Origin: Ignavibacteria bacterium
GTDB taxonomy: Bacteria > Bacteroidota > Ignavibacteria > UBA10030 > SZUA-254
Length of the DNA: 64,000 nt
NCBI GenBank assembly: GCA_016178595.1
Contig: JACOSY010000023.1
Location: 62,001-126,000, forward strand
Reading direction: 5' to 3'
The translations under genes were made by a program, and so were the position numbers. Positions 38,633 through 47,211 of the stretch are shown in pieces (position 1 is the first letter of the stretch; each line of letters begins with the position of its first letter). The notes under the pieces were generated by a model. The model had not been told where the DNA came from. It saw nothing but the letters and a program-made list of their open reading frames with translations, and searched no databases.

Positions 38633-39589
38633 CTAATCCCGCAACGACTTGAACACCTGGATATTGTAATAATTCGGATTGGTAAAGTCCTTGAACTTTT
38701 CCTTGTGCTCAATCAGATCGTGCACAATCGAATCGACATCGTGCCGCGGCTTGAAGCTCAAGACTTTCTGGGATTTTTCAAGGCTCACCTTGTAATTCCG
38801 CGGGTCGTGCACATGCTTGATGGTGAGACCGATGTCCATCTTGAGATCTTCTTCGATGCGATGCTTGACGATATCGCCGATCTCTCCAAGTGTGTAATTT
38901 CCCGATGCGATATTAAATAATCCGGAAATGGTTTCATTTGCTTCGATGGCGCGGATATAGGCGTTGACTGCATCCTGCATGCTGAGAATCGGCCGCCAAA
39001 TGGACGGATTGTTGACAGTGATCATGTTATCCATCACTGCACACTTGAACATCGTATTGACGACAAGATCAAGGCGCATCCTCGGACTATAACCGCTGAC
39101 TGTCCCCTGCCGGAAACAGATGACCGAAAACTTCTCATCGATCATCTGCATAACCGCTTGCTCACCCTGAAGTTTGGAGATGCCGTATGGATAGTTCGAC
39201 ACGGCAGGAGAGTTTTCATCGTAGAGTTGATTGACAGTATAACCATACACGGAACATGAGCCTGCGTAGATGAACCGCCTCACTCCGGCGCGTTTCGAGA
39301 TATAGCCAAGGTACGCAGGCGCCGCAGCATTGGAAATAAAGTTTTGGCTCGGAGAGAATTCCGCCATTGGATCGTTGGAGAGACCTGCAAGGAAAATAAC
39401 CTGCTCATATCCCTTCACATCGCTCTCGTCAAGCTTAAATATGTCTTTAGCGACAATCGTTGTTCCCTTCGGCAGATGATTACCAAACCAGAACAGATCG
39501 ATAACGCTGACGTCATATCCTCTGTCCATGAGTTTCGGAACGAGAGCCGACCCGATATACCCGGCGCCCCCGGCAATGAGGATTTTCAT
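38633..39589 (-). CDS. NAD-dependent sugar epimerase/dehydratase
   Basis: The protein has 318 residues. It has the extended-SDR start ILIAGGAGYIGSALVPKL (residues 3-20), the substrate-side SNDPMAEF, the serine SGSC-like segment AGSCSVYGY and catalytic YPYGISK (YxxxK) near residue 150. It belongs to the UDP-glucose 4-epimerase / dTDP-glucose dehydratase group; which sugar it acts on is unclear. It lies 30 bp downstream of rmlC. RmlB is missing from the window, but the sequence lacks the longer RmlB signatures, so an epimerase or a nucleotide-sugar reductase is preferred. Confidence 0.88.
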   Translation of the reverse strand: MKILIAGGAGYIGSALVPKLMDRGYDVSVIDLFWFGNHLPKGTTIVAKDIFKLDESDVKGYEQVIFLAGLSNDPMAEFSPSQNFISNAAAPAYLGYISKRAGVRRFIYAGSCSVYGYTVNQLYDENSPAVSNYPYGISKLQGEQAVMQMIDEKFSVICFRQGTVSGYSPRMRLDLVVNTMFKCAVMDNMITVNNPSIWRPILSMQDAVNAYIRAIEANETISGLFNIASGNYTLGEIGDIVKHRIEEDLKMDIGLTIKHVHDPRNYKVSLEKSQKVLSFKPRHDVDSIVHDLIEHKEKFKDFTNPNYYNIQVFKSLRD

Positions 39590-39619
39590 GAGAGACCCTT
39601 CATAACCACAACTATCATC

Positions 39620-40186
39620 TCAATATCTCACATTCTCCGATAATGGTGACGCCAGCCACTGGGCAAGCGTTTGCGCTTTCGTATCTTTTTCCGAGAGAAT
39701 CGGATCTCGTAGAGGCCACTCGATGCCGATTGCCGGATCATTCCAGAGTATGCCGGATTCACCTTTGTTGCTGTAGATGCCCGTACATTTGTATTGAATT
39801 TCTGCAACGTCAGAGAGGACACAAAAGCCGCGTGCGAATCCGGCAGGAGCCCATACTTGTTTCTTGTTCTCTGCAGAGACTTCGATCCCGAACCACTGAC
39901 CGAGTGTCGGCGATCCTTTCCGAATATCAACTGCAACTAAAAAGGCGGCGCCAATCGTTACCCGCATGAGCTTTCCCATCAGCGGGTCCCATTGAAAGTG
40001 AACCCCCCTCAACACACCTCGCGTTGAGCGTGAATGATTATCTTGAAGAAAATCTGTCGGCAGCCCCAGGCTCCGGAACTGATCGGCGCGGTATGTTTCC
40101 ATGAAAAAGCCGCGCGCATCTTGAAACACTTCGGGCTGTATGACAATAATATCGTTGAGGTGACGAGATTCGATTCTAAGTTCCAT
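39620..40186 (-). CDS. rfbC: dTDP-4-dehydrorhamnose 3,5-epimerase
   Basis: The protein has 188 residues of the RmlC cupin fold. FQDARGFFMETYRADQF at about 20-36, the catalytic-His region RGVLRGVHFQWDP and WAPAGFARGFCVLSD (Phe/Cys-rich strand) match the family, and YKCTGIYSNKGESGILWND follows. It isomerises dTDP-4-dehydro-6-deoxyglucose at C3 and C5 ahead of RmlD. Length is typical. It is the first gene of the minus-strand run rfbC - epimerase - rfbD - GT2. The 257 bp upstream (40187-40443) is AT-rich and holds no gene that I recognise. Confidence 0.96.
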   Translation of the reverse strand: MELRIESRHLNDIIVIQPEVFQDARGFFMETYRADQFRSLGLPTDFLQDNHSRSTRGVLRGVHFQWDPLMGKLMRVTIGAAFLVAVDIRKGSPTLGQWFGIEVSAENKKQVWAPAGFARGFCVLSDVAEIQYKCTGIYSNKGESGILWNDPAIGIEWPLRDPILSEKDTKAQTLAQWLASPLSENVRY

Positions 40187-40443
40187 TGCGGGATTCAGAT
40201 ACTTGAATAATACACCTAAGCGTACGCGAAGATAGCCAAATTTTCACAGAACACCAAATTATAGTAGTGAATGGGATTGAATTCGATTGATGTTCTTCGA
40301 CCTCCCCTATGGTCCCCTGCTTGGTTGTTCAGACCGGAGAGATAGGTAACGGATGTTCGGGGACATGGGTAACACATTGAGGTTGAATGAATATCGACGT
40401 TGAGATTGATTTGTGCAAATAGATAAACGATGGGCAGGCTACT

Positions 40444-41276
40444 CACCATTACGTAAAACAATCAGTTTGGCAATCGGGCAATGCACAGATGTTTAACATA
40501 AACGTATCATTTAAAGAGACCGAGATGATCGGTAAATTGCTTTCGAAGGCTTTGAGTTGGGACCAGTTAGCCGAGCTTTGTGTAGGCGTCCAAGCCAACG
40601 ATGTGTATGCAGACCAAAGTAAAACAGTGATAAAGAATCGAGCGTATCACGCAGAAACAAAAAAGATGATACCTATGTAAAGGAATTAAATGGTTTGGAT
40701 GTTTCTAGGTATTACCATCGCTGGAAGGAGGGTTCGTGGATTTCATATGGTACATGGCTTGCACATCCACGTCAGCCGAAATTCTTTGAAGGTCCAAGAA
40801 TTCTTGTCAGGGAAATTACTGATCGAGGGAAACATGTTATTCATGCAACGTTTACCGAAGAAAGGTTTATTAATTATAAGACCATTTTAAACATAAAGCT
40901 GAACGACAAGACCTTAGAGGCTGGGTATAAGTACTTTTATTTCCCCGGGGTCTTAAATTCATCTTTGATTACATTCTATTTCTTAAAGTCATCAAATAAA
41001 ATTGTGACGCATACTTTTCCTCGGATATCAATTCTAGACATGAAAAGATTTCCCATCCGTACAATCAACTTCGGCGATGCGGCAGATAAAGCGCGGCACG
41101 ATCGCATCGTTGCGCTCGTCGGGCAGACGCTCAAAGCCAAAGAGAAGCACGCCGCCGCAACAACCGAAGCTGAAAAAAACCGCCTCGACATCCAGATTGA
41201 ATCCCTCGACCGCCAGATCGTCAACGCCGTGTATGAGTTGACGGAGGAGGAGAGAAGAATTGTGGAGGGAAAATAA
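40444..41276 (+). pseudogene. Decayed type IIG restriction-modification gene (C-terminal specificity part)
   Basis: Only the C-terminal part is left, with an in-frame stop just upstream. The first segment reads QSVWQSGNAQMFNINVSFKE, then LSWDQLAELCVGVQA, as in the TaqI/Eco57I-type specificity region. Near 40663 a run of six A shifts the frame. With one more A the next segment (DVSRYYHRWK, FFEGPRILVREI, then DRIVALVGQTLKA and LTEEERRIVEGK) follows without interruption. The last motif is the usual end of Eco57I/MmeI-like fused restriction-modification proteins. No methyltransferase or nuclease motif is left, so the gene is 5' truncated and inactive, the remains of a mobile defence gene. Confidence 0.8.
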
Positions 41277-41368
41277 GTATTTGCCAAAGTAATGAACTTT
41301 TTCTAACTTCATCAATAATAGAAATCGGCAAACAATATTCATCAACCACTTAAATACAAATAATTTCT

Positions 41369-41656
41369 ATGAAAATACTTGAGAATTTGAAACTTGATAC
41401 ATGGTATGGAGTCATATTTTATTGGGGAGTTTTGTTGATTGCAGCATCGCTTTATTTTAAAATAGAATTCTTAGAAGAAAAACATTTGTTTGGTTTTGGT
41501 CTAGGATTGATTTTAAGGGAGCGTCAGGTTATGGAAGTCCCCCAAACTTGCGCTACATCAGAAGCAACCTTTATCAAAAGGCGGAAGCTCAAATTGCTGA
41601 ACTCGTGGAGTCCTTTTTTCATACTGCTGCGAAAATCACTAAATAGAGACTTCTGA
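41369..41656 (+). CDS. Hypothetical small membrane protein, probably truncated
   Basis: The frame codes for 95 residues. Residues 1-48 hold a plausible membrane protein start (MKILENLKLDTWYGVIFYWG, then a helix to about 33 and a second hydrophobic stretch FGFGLGLIL), but the remaining residues look unlike protein. Another frame, with GASGYGSPPNLRYIRSNLYQ and ending at TAG 41646, looks more protein-like after about 41505. This could mean a fusion of two fragments or a frameshift. It lies between the restriction remnant and a palindromic repeat in an AT-rich patch. Function is unknown and it may be a relic. Confidence 0.35.
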   Translation: MKILENLKLDTWYGVIFYWGVLLIAASLYFKIEFLEEKHLFGFGLGLILRERQVMEVPQTCATSEATFIKRRKLKLLNSWSPFFILLRKSLNRDF

Positions 41657-41671
41657 AAAATTACTCCCTCT

Positions 41672-41740
41672 GTCACCCTGAGCGCAGCGAAGGGTCTCAA
41701 ACGCAAGAAAAAGAAGATGTTTCGCTTCGCTCAACATGAC
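41672..41740. repeat. Inverted-repeat element (GTCA...TGAGCG...AGCGAA family)
   Basis: The outer arms GTCACCCTGAGCGCAGCGAA and TTCGCTTCGCTCAACATGAC are near-perfect inverted complements enclosing an A-rich middle of about 29 bp. This is the layout of a miniature inverted-repeat or REP-like dispersed element. Its right arm contains the ATG used by the following glycosyltransferase-like gene. Confidence 0.8.
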
Positions 41741-43139
41741 GATCGATAATAATTCAGATGTCTCAAATAATCAATTGAGAAATCCATTTCTCATTTTTTC
41801 CTTCGTTGTCGTCGTCGTAATAGAAGCTGTGTGGATAGTATCCTCACGTGGGTTCTATCTCGTGGATGAGTGTGCACATTTCCTTTATAGCCGGTTTGTG
41901 CTGCAATCACTGCCGATAACAGTTCAGACCTGGCACCGACCAGGACGACTGTGGCTTTTTGCCGTACCTGCACAATTTGGACATTTGTTCACCATGTTCT
42001 TTTGTCTGGCGCTTTTCCTTTGTCTTCTTTTTGTTACTTACCGAATAGCAAAATTGAAGGGCATAAAACATGCAGAATGGATTATCCTTCTCACCGGACT
42101 TCAACCGATCCTCTTTGATATCTCTTACGCGTGTCTAAATGAAGCTCCGACTGCACTTGTCATCATGCTTTCATACTGGTGTCACTTAAAGAAAAAGCTT
42201 GGATGGAGTCTGGCAATTGCCTCGGTGGTATTTCTGTTCCGCTTTGAAATGTATTCCTTTGCTCTCTTGATGTTCCTCGTGTACCTGTGGAAACGAGAGT
42301 GGAAGATTTTACCATTAGTATTGTTGGGACCGCTGCTTTGGATTGGATTATCGACGATCATCTCAGGAAATGTTATGACGTTCTTCAGGGAATGGTCACG
42401 TTTTTCCCATTTGGGGAAATTTATCCCCGGCGTATCAGTAACACATTACCTGGAGAACCTACAAACTATCTTCGGGTTTGGACAAGTGGTGCTCTTTGCC
42501 ATAGGCATCGTGTTCATTACCCGGGCAAAGAGGAACGCCGACTATGGAATAATTTATTGCACCATAGCGATCAACATCATCATCAATACTCTTACCGGAG
42601 CGGAAGTGTTTCGTTGGACGGGCAGCGTCGGTGAGTTGCGATATGTTGCAGTAGTAGGACCTTTTTGGGGAATTGTGTCGGTATATGGTCTATCAGAAAT
42701 TCTTGAAAGAATGAAAACTGTATGGGGAAAGCTTGCATTTTCTGTCCTTGTATTTAGTGCTGTTGTGTTTAATTGTACATTAACGACTCATCCTCGGCGA
42801 TGGACAAATTATGATCGAGTGATGATGAACATGACTAAAGCAGCGAGAACTCAGTATCCACAGTTGACTCTGCTCAGTAACGATTGTGTTGCGGCGTATG
42901 AGATGGATGTCTCGCCAGCGGGAGGACCGTATTTTGCACAACTGAATAAGGATATGCTGAAGAGGTATCCGGAATGCCTCATAATATGGGATCCGTTTAC
43001 GGCCAACTCGCTTTTTTTTCAAACTGAACTTACAAAGGAGAAGATGCTTCAGGATACGACCGTGAGAGTGCTGGAGGAATATAAATACTTTAATGCAGAG
43101 TATCTCTTGCTGTACAGGAATGTGCAAAGAGAAAGATAG
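41736..43139 (+). CDS. GT-C-fold polytopic membrane glycosyltransferase-like protein
   Basis: The protein has 467 residues and roughly ten to eleven membrane helices over residues 1-375, then a soluble tail. A conserved acidic pair in the first loop (FYLVDECAHFLYSR, near residue 40) is the kind of catalytic DE/ED site seen in GT39/GT83/GT87-like enzymes, which transfer sugars from polyprenyl-phosphate donors in the periplasm. The family was not identified more closely. The annotated ATG 41736 lies in the right arm of the inverted repeat; a TTG at codon 15 or so could be the older start. It is plus-strand, against the direction of the surrounding locus, in an AT-rich patch, which suggests acquisition. 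Confidence 0.7.
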   Translation: MTIDNNSDVSNNQLRNPFLIFSFVVVVVIEAVWIVSSRGFYLVDECAHFLYSRFVLQSLPITVQTWHRPGRLWLFAVPAQFGHLFTMFFCLALFLCLLFVTYRIAKLKGIKHAEWIILLTGLQPILFDISYACLNEAPTALVIMLSYWCHLKKKLGWSLAIASVVFLFRFEMYSFALLMFLVYLWKREWKILPLVLLGPLLWIGLSTIISGNVMTFFREWSRFSHLGKFIPGVSVTHYLENLQTIFGFGQVVLFAIGIVFITRAKRNADYGIIYCTIAINIIINTLTGAEVFRWTGSVGELRYVAVVGPFWGIVSVYGLSEILERMKTVWGKLAFSVLVFSAVVFNCTLTTHPRRWTNYDRVMMNMTKAARTQYPQLTLLSNDCVAAYEMDVSPAGGPYFAQLNKDMLKRYPECLIIWDPFTANSLFFQTELTKEKMLQDTTVRVLEEYKYFNAEYLLLYRNVQRER

Positions 43140-43160
43140 TGGAAGGCAAGTCATAACATG

Positions 43161-43177
43161 CTCTCCTTTGAGGAGAG
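43161..43177. repeat. CTCTCC/GGAGAG palindrome at the edge of a repeat-rich gap
   Basis: The perfect inverted repeat CTCTCC-TTTGA-GGAGAG starts a repeat-like stretch (43140-43290, with further CCCCATCCCC and GCTCAGGG motifs) between the GT-C gene and the minus-strand GT4 gene. No gene is present in this stretch apart from the remnant at 43292-43484. Confidence 0.5.
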
Positions 43178-43291
43178 GATTACTCCGAAGGAATCCTTTC
43201 GGGACAGGTGAGGTCTCGAAAAAGAGTTGCTCGGTTGAGACCCCCATCCCCTTACCTGCGCTCAGGGCTTACCGAAAGTCTTTCGACGCTT

Positions 43292-43484
43292 TTCGATCAG
43301 GCGGACGAAATATTGGCTGAGTACCTGGACGGACTGATGCAGTTGGTGCGGGAAGAAGATGCAAGATTTTTACAATCAGTATTTCGCGGCACGTGTCATC
43401 AAGGATATCGGGATACGTCACGACAAGCCGGGGCCGGCCCCTGGGCCAACGCCACCAGTGGCGCCGACCCCGCCTAACAATTGA
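43292..43484 (+). pseudogene. Gene remnant with proline-rich tail, frameshifted
   Basis: In one frame the sequence reads FDQADEILAEYLDGLMQLV and REEDARF, then loses sense. In the next frame, after a run of five T (43367-43371), it continues YNQYFAARVIKDIGIRHDKP with a Pro-rich end (PGPAPGPTPPVAPTPPNN) and a stop at 43484. Removing one T joins the two. I do not recognise the family. It is likely the C-terminal end of a larger gene that has been lost or never existed in one piece here. Confidence 0.35.
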
Positions 43485-43494
43485 GAAGCCGTCC

Positions 43495-43535
43495 GGAAAC
43501 AAGAAGCCCCTTTCACATTTCTGGAAGGGGCTTCT
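43495..43535 (-). terminator. Intrinsic terminator after the GT4 gene
   Basis: An 11 bp perfect stem AGAAGCCCCTT / AAGGGGCTTCT with a 12-base loop lies about 65 bp downstream of the stop at 43600. On the minus strand it is followed by TTGTTT, so it should end transcription of the GT4 gene. Confidence 0.65.
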
Positions 43536-43599
43536 GATGTATGTCATGATGCAATGAAGATAAGAATTTTGTATGCCGGATATCGAATCGCAGAGCCGC

Positions 43600-44718
43600 T
43601 TACTTCACAAGAACTGCATCGATGATCTCTTCAAACTTTTTTATGTTGCGAACGATGTTGAAATGTTCCTCCACCCGCGCCCGCGCAGCCGTGCCGAGCG
43701 CAGCGCGCCTTTCGGGATTCTGAACGAGTGTGGTAATCGCGTCCTTCATCGCCTTGAGATTTGAGCTCTCAACCAAGATGCCGCAGTCTGGCGTCACAGC
43801 CTCGGGGATTCCACCAACGGCGAAGGCGACTATCGGCAGCCGAGATGCCATGGCTTCAAGGATGACGAGAGGAAAAGGATCCTCACGTGCCGTCGACACG
43901 TACACATCCATGAGCGGGTAATACTCTTTTACATTCTGCACGTTCTCAATCAGGACCAGATCATCGTCGAGGTGAAGCGACGTGCACAAGAGTCTGAACA
44001 TCCGGTAGAATTCGCGATCCTCCGTCGTTGCAATGACAAGGAATTTGAGTGGGCTGCTCGGAACGATCGACTTGAGCCGTGCGGCCATTTGCAAAAACAG
44101 ATCGCTTCCTTTCATGTGGGTAATCCGGCCAACCGTACCGATGACCAGGCTGCCTTCTATTCCAAGAGATTCCTTCAGTCTGGTATTGTGTGATTGGCTC
44201 GAAAACGCTTCGACATTGATACCAGCATGCACGAGAGAGATTCTTCCCGGATGAATATGTTGCTCAATTATAAGATACTGCATCACAGCGTTGGATACAG
44301 CGATGAAGCGGTCCGAGAATCTCCTCACCAACAGGTGCTCGATCCCACTGAGAGAGCCGAATCCCATCGACAATTCGTGAACGTGAGTAACGGTCGGAAT
44401 GCCGAGCAACCGCGCGTAGACGAGCCACTTCGCGGGATGAATAGTGTTGCAGTAGACCAAATCCGGACGAAGCGTGCGTAGAAGGTTAACTCGTCGTGCA
44501 ATACGTTTCAGTTCGCGCCAATACTTCAACTCATCGGGGAATAGTGGCGCAACAATTGTTGTACCCAACGCACGAAAGTGTTCGGCAAGAGGACCGTTAT
44601 CAGGCACGACAAAACAAGGTTCATACCTCGAGCGATCAAGCAGTGCCGCGATGTTGTGCAAGAGGAGCGGGGCACCGGTGAGCGATGTGCTGTGCGAGAG
44701 AAAAAGGATTTTTTCCAT
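43600..44718 (-). CDS. GT4 family glycosyltransferase
   Basis: The protein has 372 residues and a GT-B fold. The N-terminal half has STSLTGAPLLLHNIAAL at about 9-25 and TVTHVHELSMGFGS near 100. The donor domain has VIGTVGRITHMKGSDLFLQM near 200 and the nucleotide-sugar motif REDPFPLVILEAM near 290, with an acidic pair in place of the strict EX7E. It should be a cytoplasmic-face enzyme adding sugar to a lipid-linked glycan. ATG 44718 is preferred because it begins the first beta strand (MEKILFLSH); an upstream in-frame GTG at 44781 would add 21 poor-looking residues. The 284 bp to gmd (44719-45002) contains no gene I recognise. Confidence 0.9.
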   Translation of the reverse strand: MEKILFLSHSTSLTGAPLLLHNIAALLDRSRYEPCFVVPDNGPLAEHFRALGTTIVAPLFPDELKYWRELKRIARRVNLLRTLRPDLVYCNTIHPAKWLVYARLLGIPTVTHVHELSMGFGSLSGIEHLLVRRFSDRFIAVSNAVMQYLIIEQHIHPGRISLVHAGINVEAFSSQSHNTRLKESLGIEGSLVIGTVGRITHMKGSDLFLQMAARLKSIVPSSPLKFLVIATTEDREFYRMFRLLCTSLHLDDDLVLIENVQNVKEYYPLMDVYVSTAREDPFPLVILEAMASRLPIVAFAVGGIPEAVTPDCGILVESSNLKAMKDAITTLVQNPERRAALGTAARARVEEHFNIVRNIKKFEEIIDAVLVK

Positions 44719-45002
44719 TGATGGAAAATACTGCTTTTTATCGAAAGGTGCAGAAACATGTGCAATAGCACTTATCTCCACTTCTGGTAAGATGTCTTGA
44801 CAAAGACATGCAAATAGCCCGTTGGAGAAGCCATGGGTTCACTGCACATTGTTTGTACAACGACCAACTAAACGAAAGTGAGGAATGATCCTTGTCCAAA
44901 CCCAAAAATATGGCATTCCAGTCGATGTCGGCGCGTCTACAAGATGGCTCCTGATAAATCTATCAATTCCGGTGACAAGGATATTGATAAGAATATCCAG
45001 TT

Positions 45003-45965
45003 TCAATCCCGGCTGAGTTTCTTTATATCAGCATCTACCATCATTGCTACCAGATCAGAGAATGAGACATTGGGTTTCCAGCGAAGTTTCTTCCGTGCTT
45101 TCGAAGCATCTCCGCACAGAACGTGGACTTCGGCTGGTCGAAACAGCGTCTTGTCAATGACAACGTACTTCTTCCAATCCAGCTCAACATGTTTGAATGC
45201 CAACTTAACAAATTCGCGGACGCTGTGGGTTTCACCTGTAGCAATGACAAAGTCGTCTGCTTCGGGCTGCTGGAGCATCACCCACATTGCTTTAATAAAG
45301 TCGCCTGCATAACCCCAGTCACGCTTAGCATCCAAGTTGCCAAGTCTCAACTCCTTCGCCATACCAAGCTTGATGCGAGCAACACCATCGGAAATCCGAC
45401 GGGTAACGAACTCTTTACCCCGTCGCGGCGATTCATGATTAAAAAGAATTCCCGAGACACAATACATGTCGTAGCTCTCACGATAGTTGACTGTGATATA
45501 ATGGCCGTAGACCTTCGCAACGCCGTAGGGACTCCGTGGATAAAATGGCGTCAGCTCATTCTGCGGGGTCTCACGGACTTTACCAAACATTTCGCTGCTG
45601 CTCGCCTGATAGAATCGGATCTTCCTATTGACCAGTTTGATTGCTTCGAGCATTTTCGTAACTCCGATGGCCGTAAATTCTCCGGTGAGCGAGGGTTGAC
45701 TCCATGAGGTCGGCACGAAAGACTGCGCTGCCAAATTGTAGATCTCCTGGGGTTCTGCTTCTTTGATTGCCTCGATCAATGAGAGCTGATCAAGCAAATC
45801 GGCCTGCAGCAGGTGAAGCTTTGTTCGAAGATGTTCGATGCGCTCAAAATTTTCAGAACTAGACCGACGCACGGTGCCAAAAACTTTGTATCCCTTGGAT
45901 AAAAGGAACTCGGCAAGGTACGAACCATCCTGGCCCGTAATACCGGTGATCAGAGCATGTTTCAT
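45003..45965 (-). CDS. gmd: GDP-mannose 4,6-dehydratase
   Basis: The protein has 320 residues. The N-terminal NADP site is ALITGITGQDGSYLAEFL (residues 4-21) and the specific Gmd motifs GTVRRSSSENFERI, YNLAAQSFVPTSW, QASSSEMFGKV and YPRSPYGVAKVYG (YxxxK) are all present, with NHESPRRGKEFVTRRI further on. It makes GDP-4-dehydro-6-deoxy-D-mannose, precursor of GDP-rhamnose or GDP-fucose. The length is slightly short for the family (345-370), mostly at the C-terminus. No GDP-fucose synthase or GDP-rhamnose reductase was recognised in the window. It diverges from the plus-strand phosphoesterase gene. Confidence 0.96.
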   Translation of the reverse strand: MKHALITGITGQDGSYLAEFLLSKGYKVFGTVRRSSSENFERIEHLRTKLHLLQADLLDQLSLIEAIKEAEPQEIYNLAAQSFVPTSWSQPSLTGEFTAIGVTKMLEAIKLVNRKIRFYQASSSEMFGKVRETPQNELTPFYPRSPYGVAKVYGHYITVNYRESYDMYCVSGILFNHESPRRGKEFVTRRISDGVARIKLGMAKELRLGNLDAKRDWGYAGDFIKAMWVMLQQPEADDFVIATGETHSVREFVKLAFKHVELDWKKYVVIDKTLFRPAEVHVLCGDASKARKKLRWKPNVSFSDLVAMMVDADIKKLSRD

Positions 45966-46172
45966 AGAAGAAACCCGTGTTTACTGAAATAATGTGGAGC
46001 GATGCACGTTATCAGGAATGATGAAGATAAATAAAAAACGAGATACGAACAAGTTTCTTATCTGATGCCGTTATGCTATAATTCAATAAGAACACGCAGT
46101 TGGGTTTCGTCAATAAAGTTGGTACATTTCACGCGGAAGCAAAAACTTCACCGACAACTCTTAGGGGACGAT

Positions 46173-47087
46173 GTGCCGACAATTAACCTGAGACACCGCC
46201 GGGACGAATTCCTAACGTGGATTCTCTCTCTGGTACTCCTATCACTCTCTTTATCTTGTTCTTCGTCAACTTCTGTACCGAACGACCCGAAGGTGCGATT
46301 CGCAGCGATTGGGGACTACGGCCACGATGGAAAGCCGGAAAACGATGTTGCCAATCTGGTGAAGAGTTGGAACCCTGAATTTGTTATTACGCTTGGGGAT
46401 AACAACTACCCGCTCGGCGCCGACTCAACGATCGACCGGAACATCGGGAAATATTATCAGGAGTACATCGCACCCTATAAAGGCATCTATGGAAGAGGTG
46501 GAATAGTTAATCAGTTCTTTCCGTGTCTCGGGAACCACGACTGGTACACGCCCGGCGCGCGGCCTTACTTTGACTACTTTACGCTTCCGGGGAATGAGCG
46601 ATACTACGACATCGTCAAAGGCCCCGTACATTTGTTTGCTCTCGACAGCGATCCGCACGAGCCTGACGGCGACTCGGCAACTTCTGTGCAGGCGAACTGG
46701 TTGCGTACCAAACTTACCGGAGCAACGGAACCATGGAAGATCATCTACTTCCACCATCCCCCGTACAACTCCGGAGTTACACCGGATCCACCCACCAAAT
46801 TGAACTGGCCGTTCAAACAGTGGGGTGCCTCAGCTATCCTTGCGGGACACGAGCACGTGTACGAGCGGCTGATCGAAAATGGCTTGGTCTATTTCGTCAA
46901 CGGCGTGGGCGGCGAGGACCTCATGCCCTTCGGCGTAGTGGACACCGGCAGCCAGGTGCGATACAACCACGACTTCGGAGCAATGCTGATTGAGGCAAAC
47001 AATGACAGCATCACGTTCAAGTTTGTTACGCGGAAGGATTCACTAAAAGACTATTACTCATTGCTAAGGAGCTCCCCACACCACTGA
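46173..47087 (+). CDS. Metallophosphoesterase (purple-acid-phosphatase-like) lipoprotein
   Basis: The protein has 304 residues. A signal sequence ends in a lipobox (LVLLSLSLSC). The calcineurin-like phosphoesterase motifs are in order: GDYGHDG, TLGDNNY, LGNHDW, YFHHPPY and GHEHVYER, which bind two metal ions. Family members hydrolyse phosphomonoesters in the periplasm or at the surface. The start is taken as GTG 46173 because it directly follows AGGGGA at a proper distance; in-frame ATG 46065 would add 36 residues before the signal sequence. The single plus-strand gene interrupts the minus-strand polysaccharide locus. A link to glycan or lipid phosphate recycling is only a guess. Confidence 0.85.
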   Translation: MPTINLRHRRDEFLTWILSLVLLSLSLSCSSSTSVPNDPKVRFAAIGDYGHDGKPENDVANLVKSWNPEFVITLGDNNYPLGADSTIDRNIGKYYQEYIAPYKGIYGRGGIVNQFFPCLGNHDWYTPGARPYFDYFTLPGNERYYDIVKGPVHLFALDSDPHEPDGDSATSVQANWLRTKLTGATEPWKIIYFHHPPYNSGVTPDPPTKLNWPFKQWGASAILAGHEHVYERLIENGLVYFVNGVGGEDLMPFGVVDTGSQVRYNHDFGAMLIEANNDSITFKFVTRKDSLKDYYSLLRSSPHH

Positions 47088-47211
47088 CGAAGAATGATCG
47101 GTGCGTGAATGCTCGGCAGCCTATTTTAAGAGGAAGAACTCTTCGGCTCCGCAACGCTAAGGATGATACATCATCGGAGGTAAAGAGCAAATGAGGAGAT
47201 CGTTGAACGGT

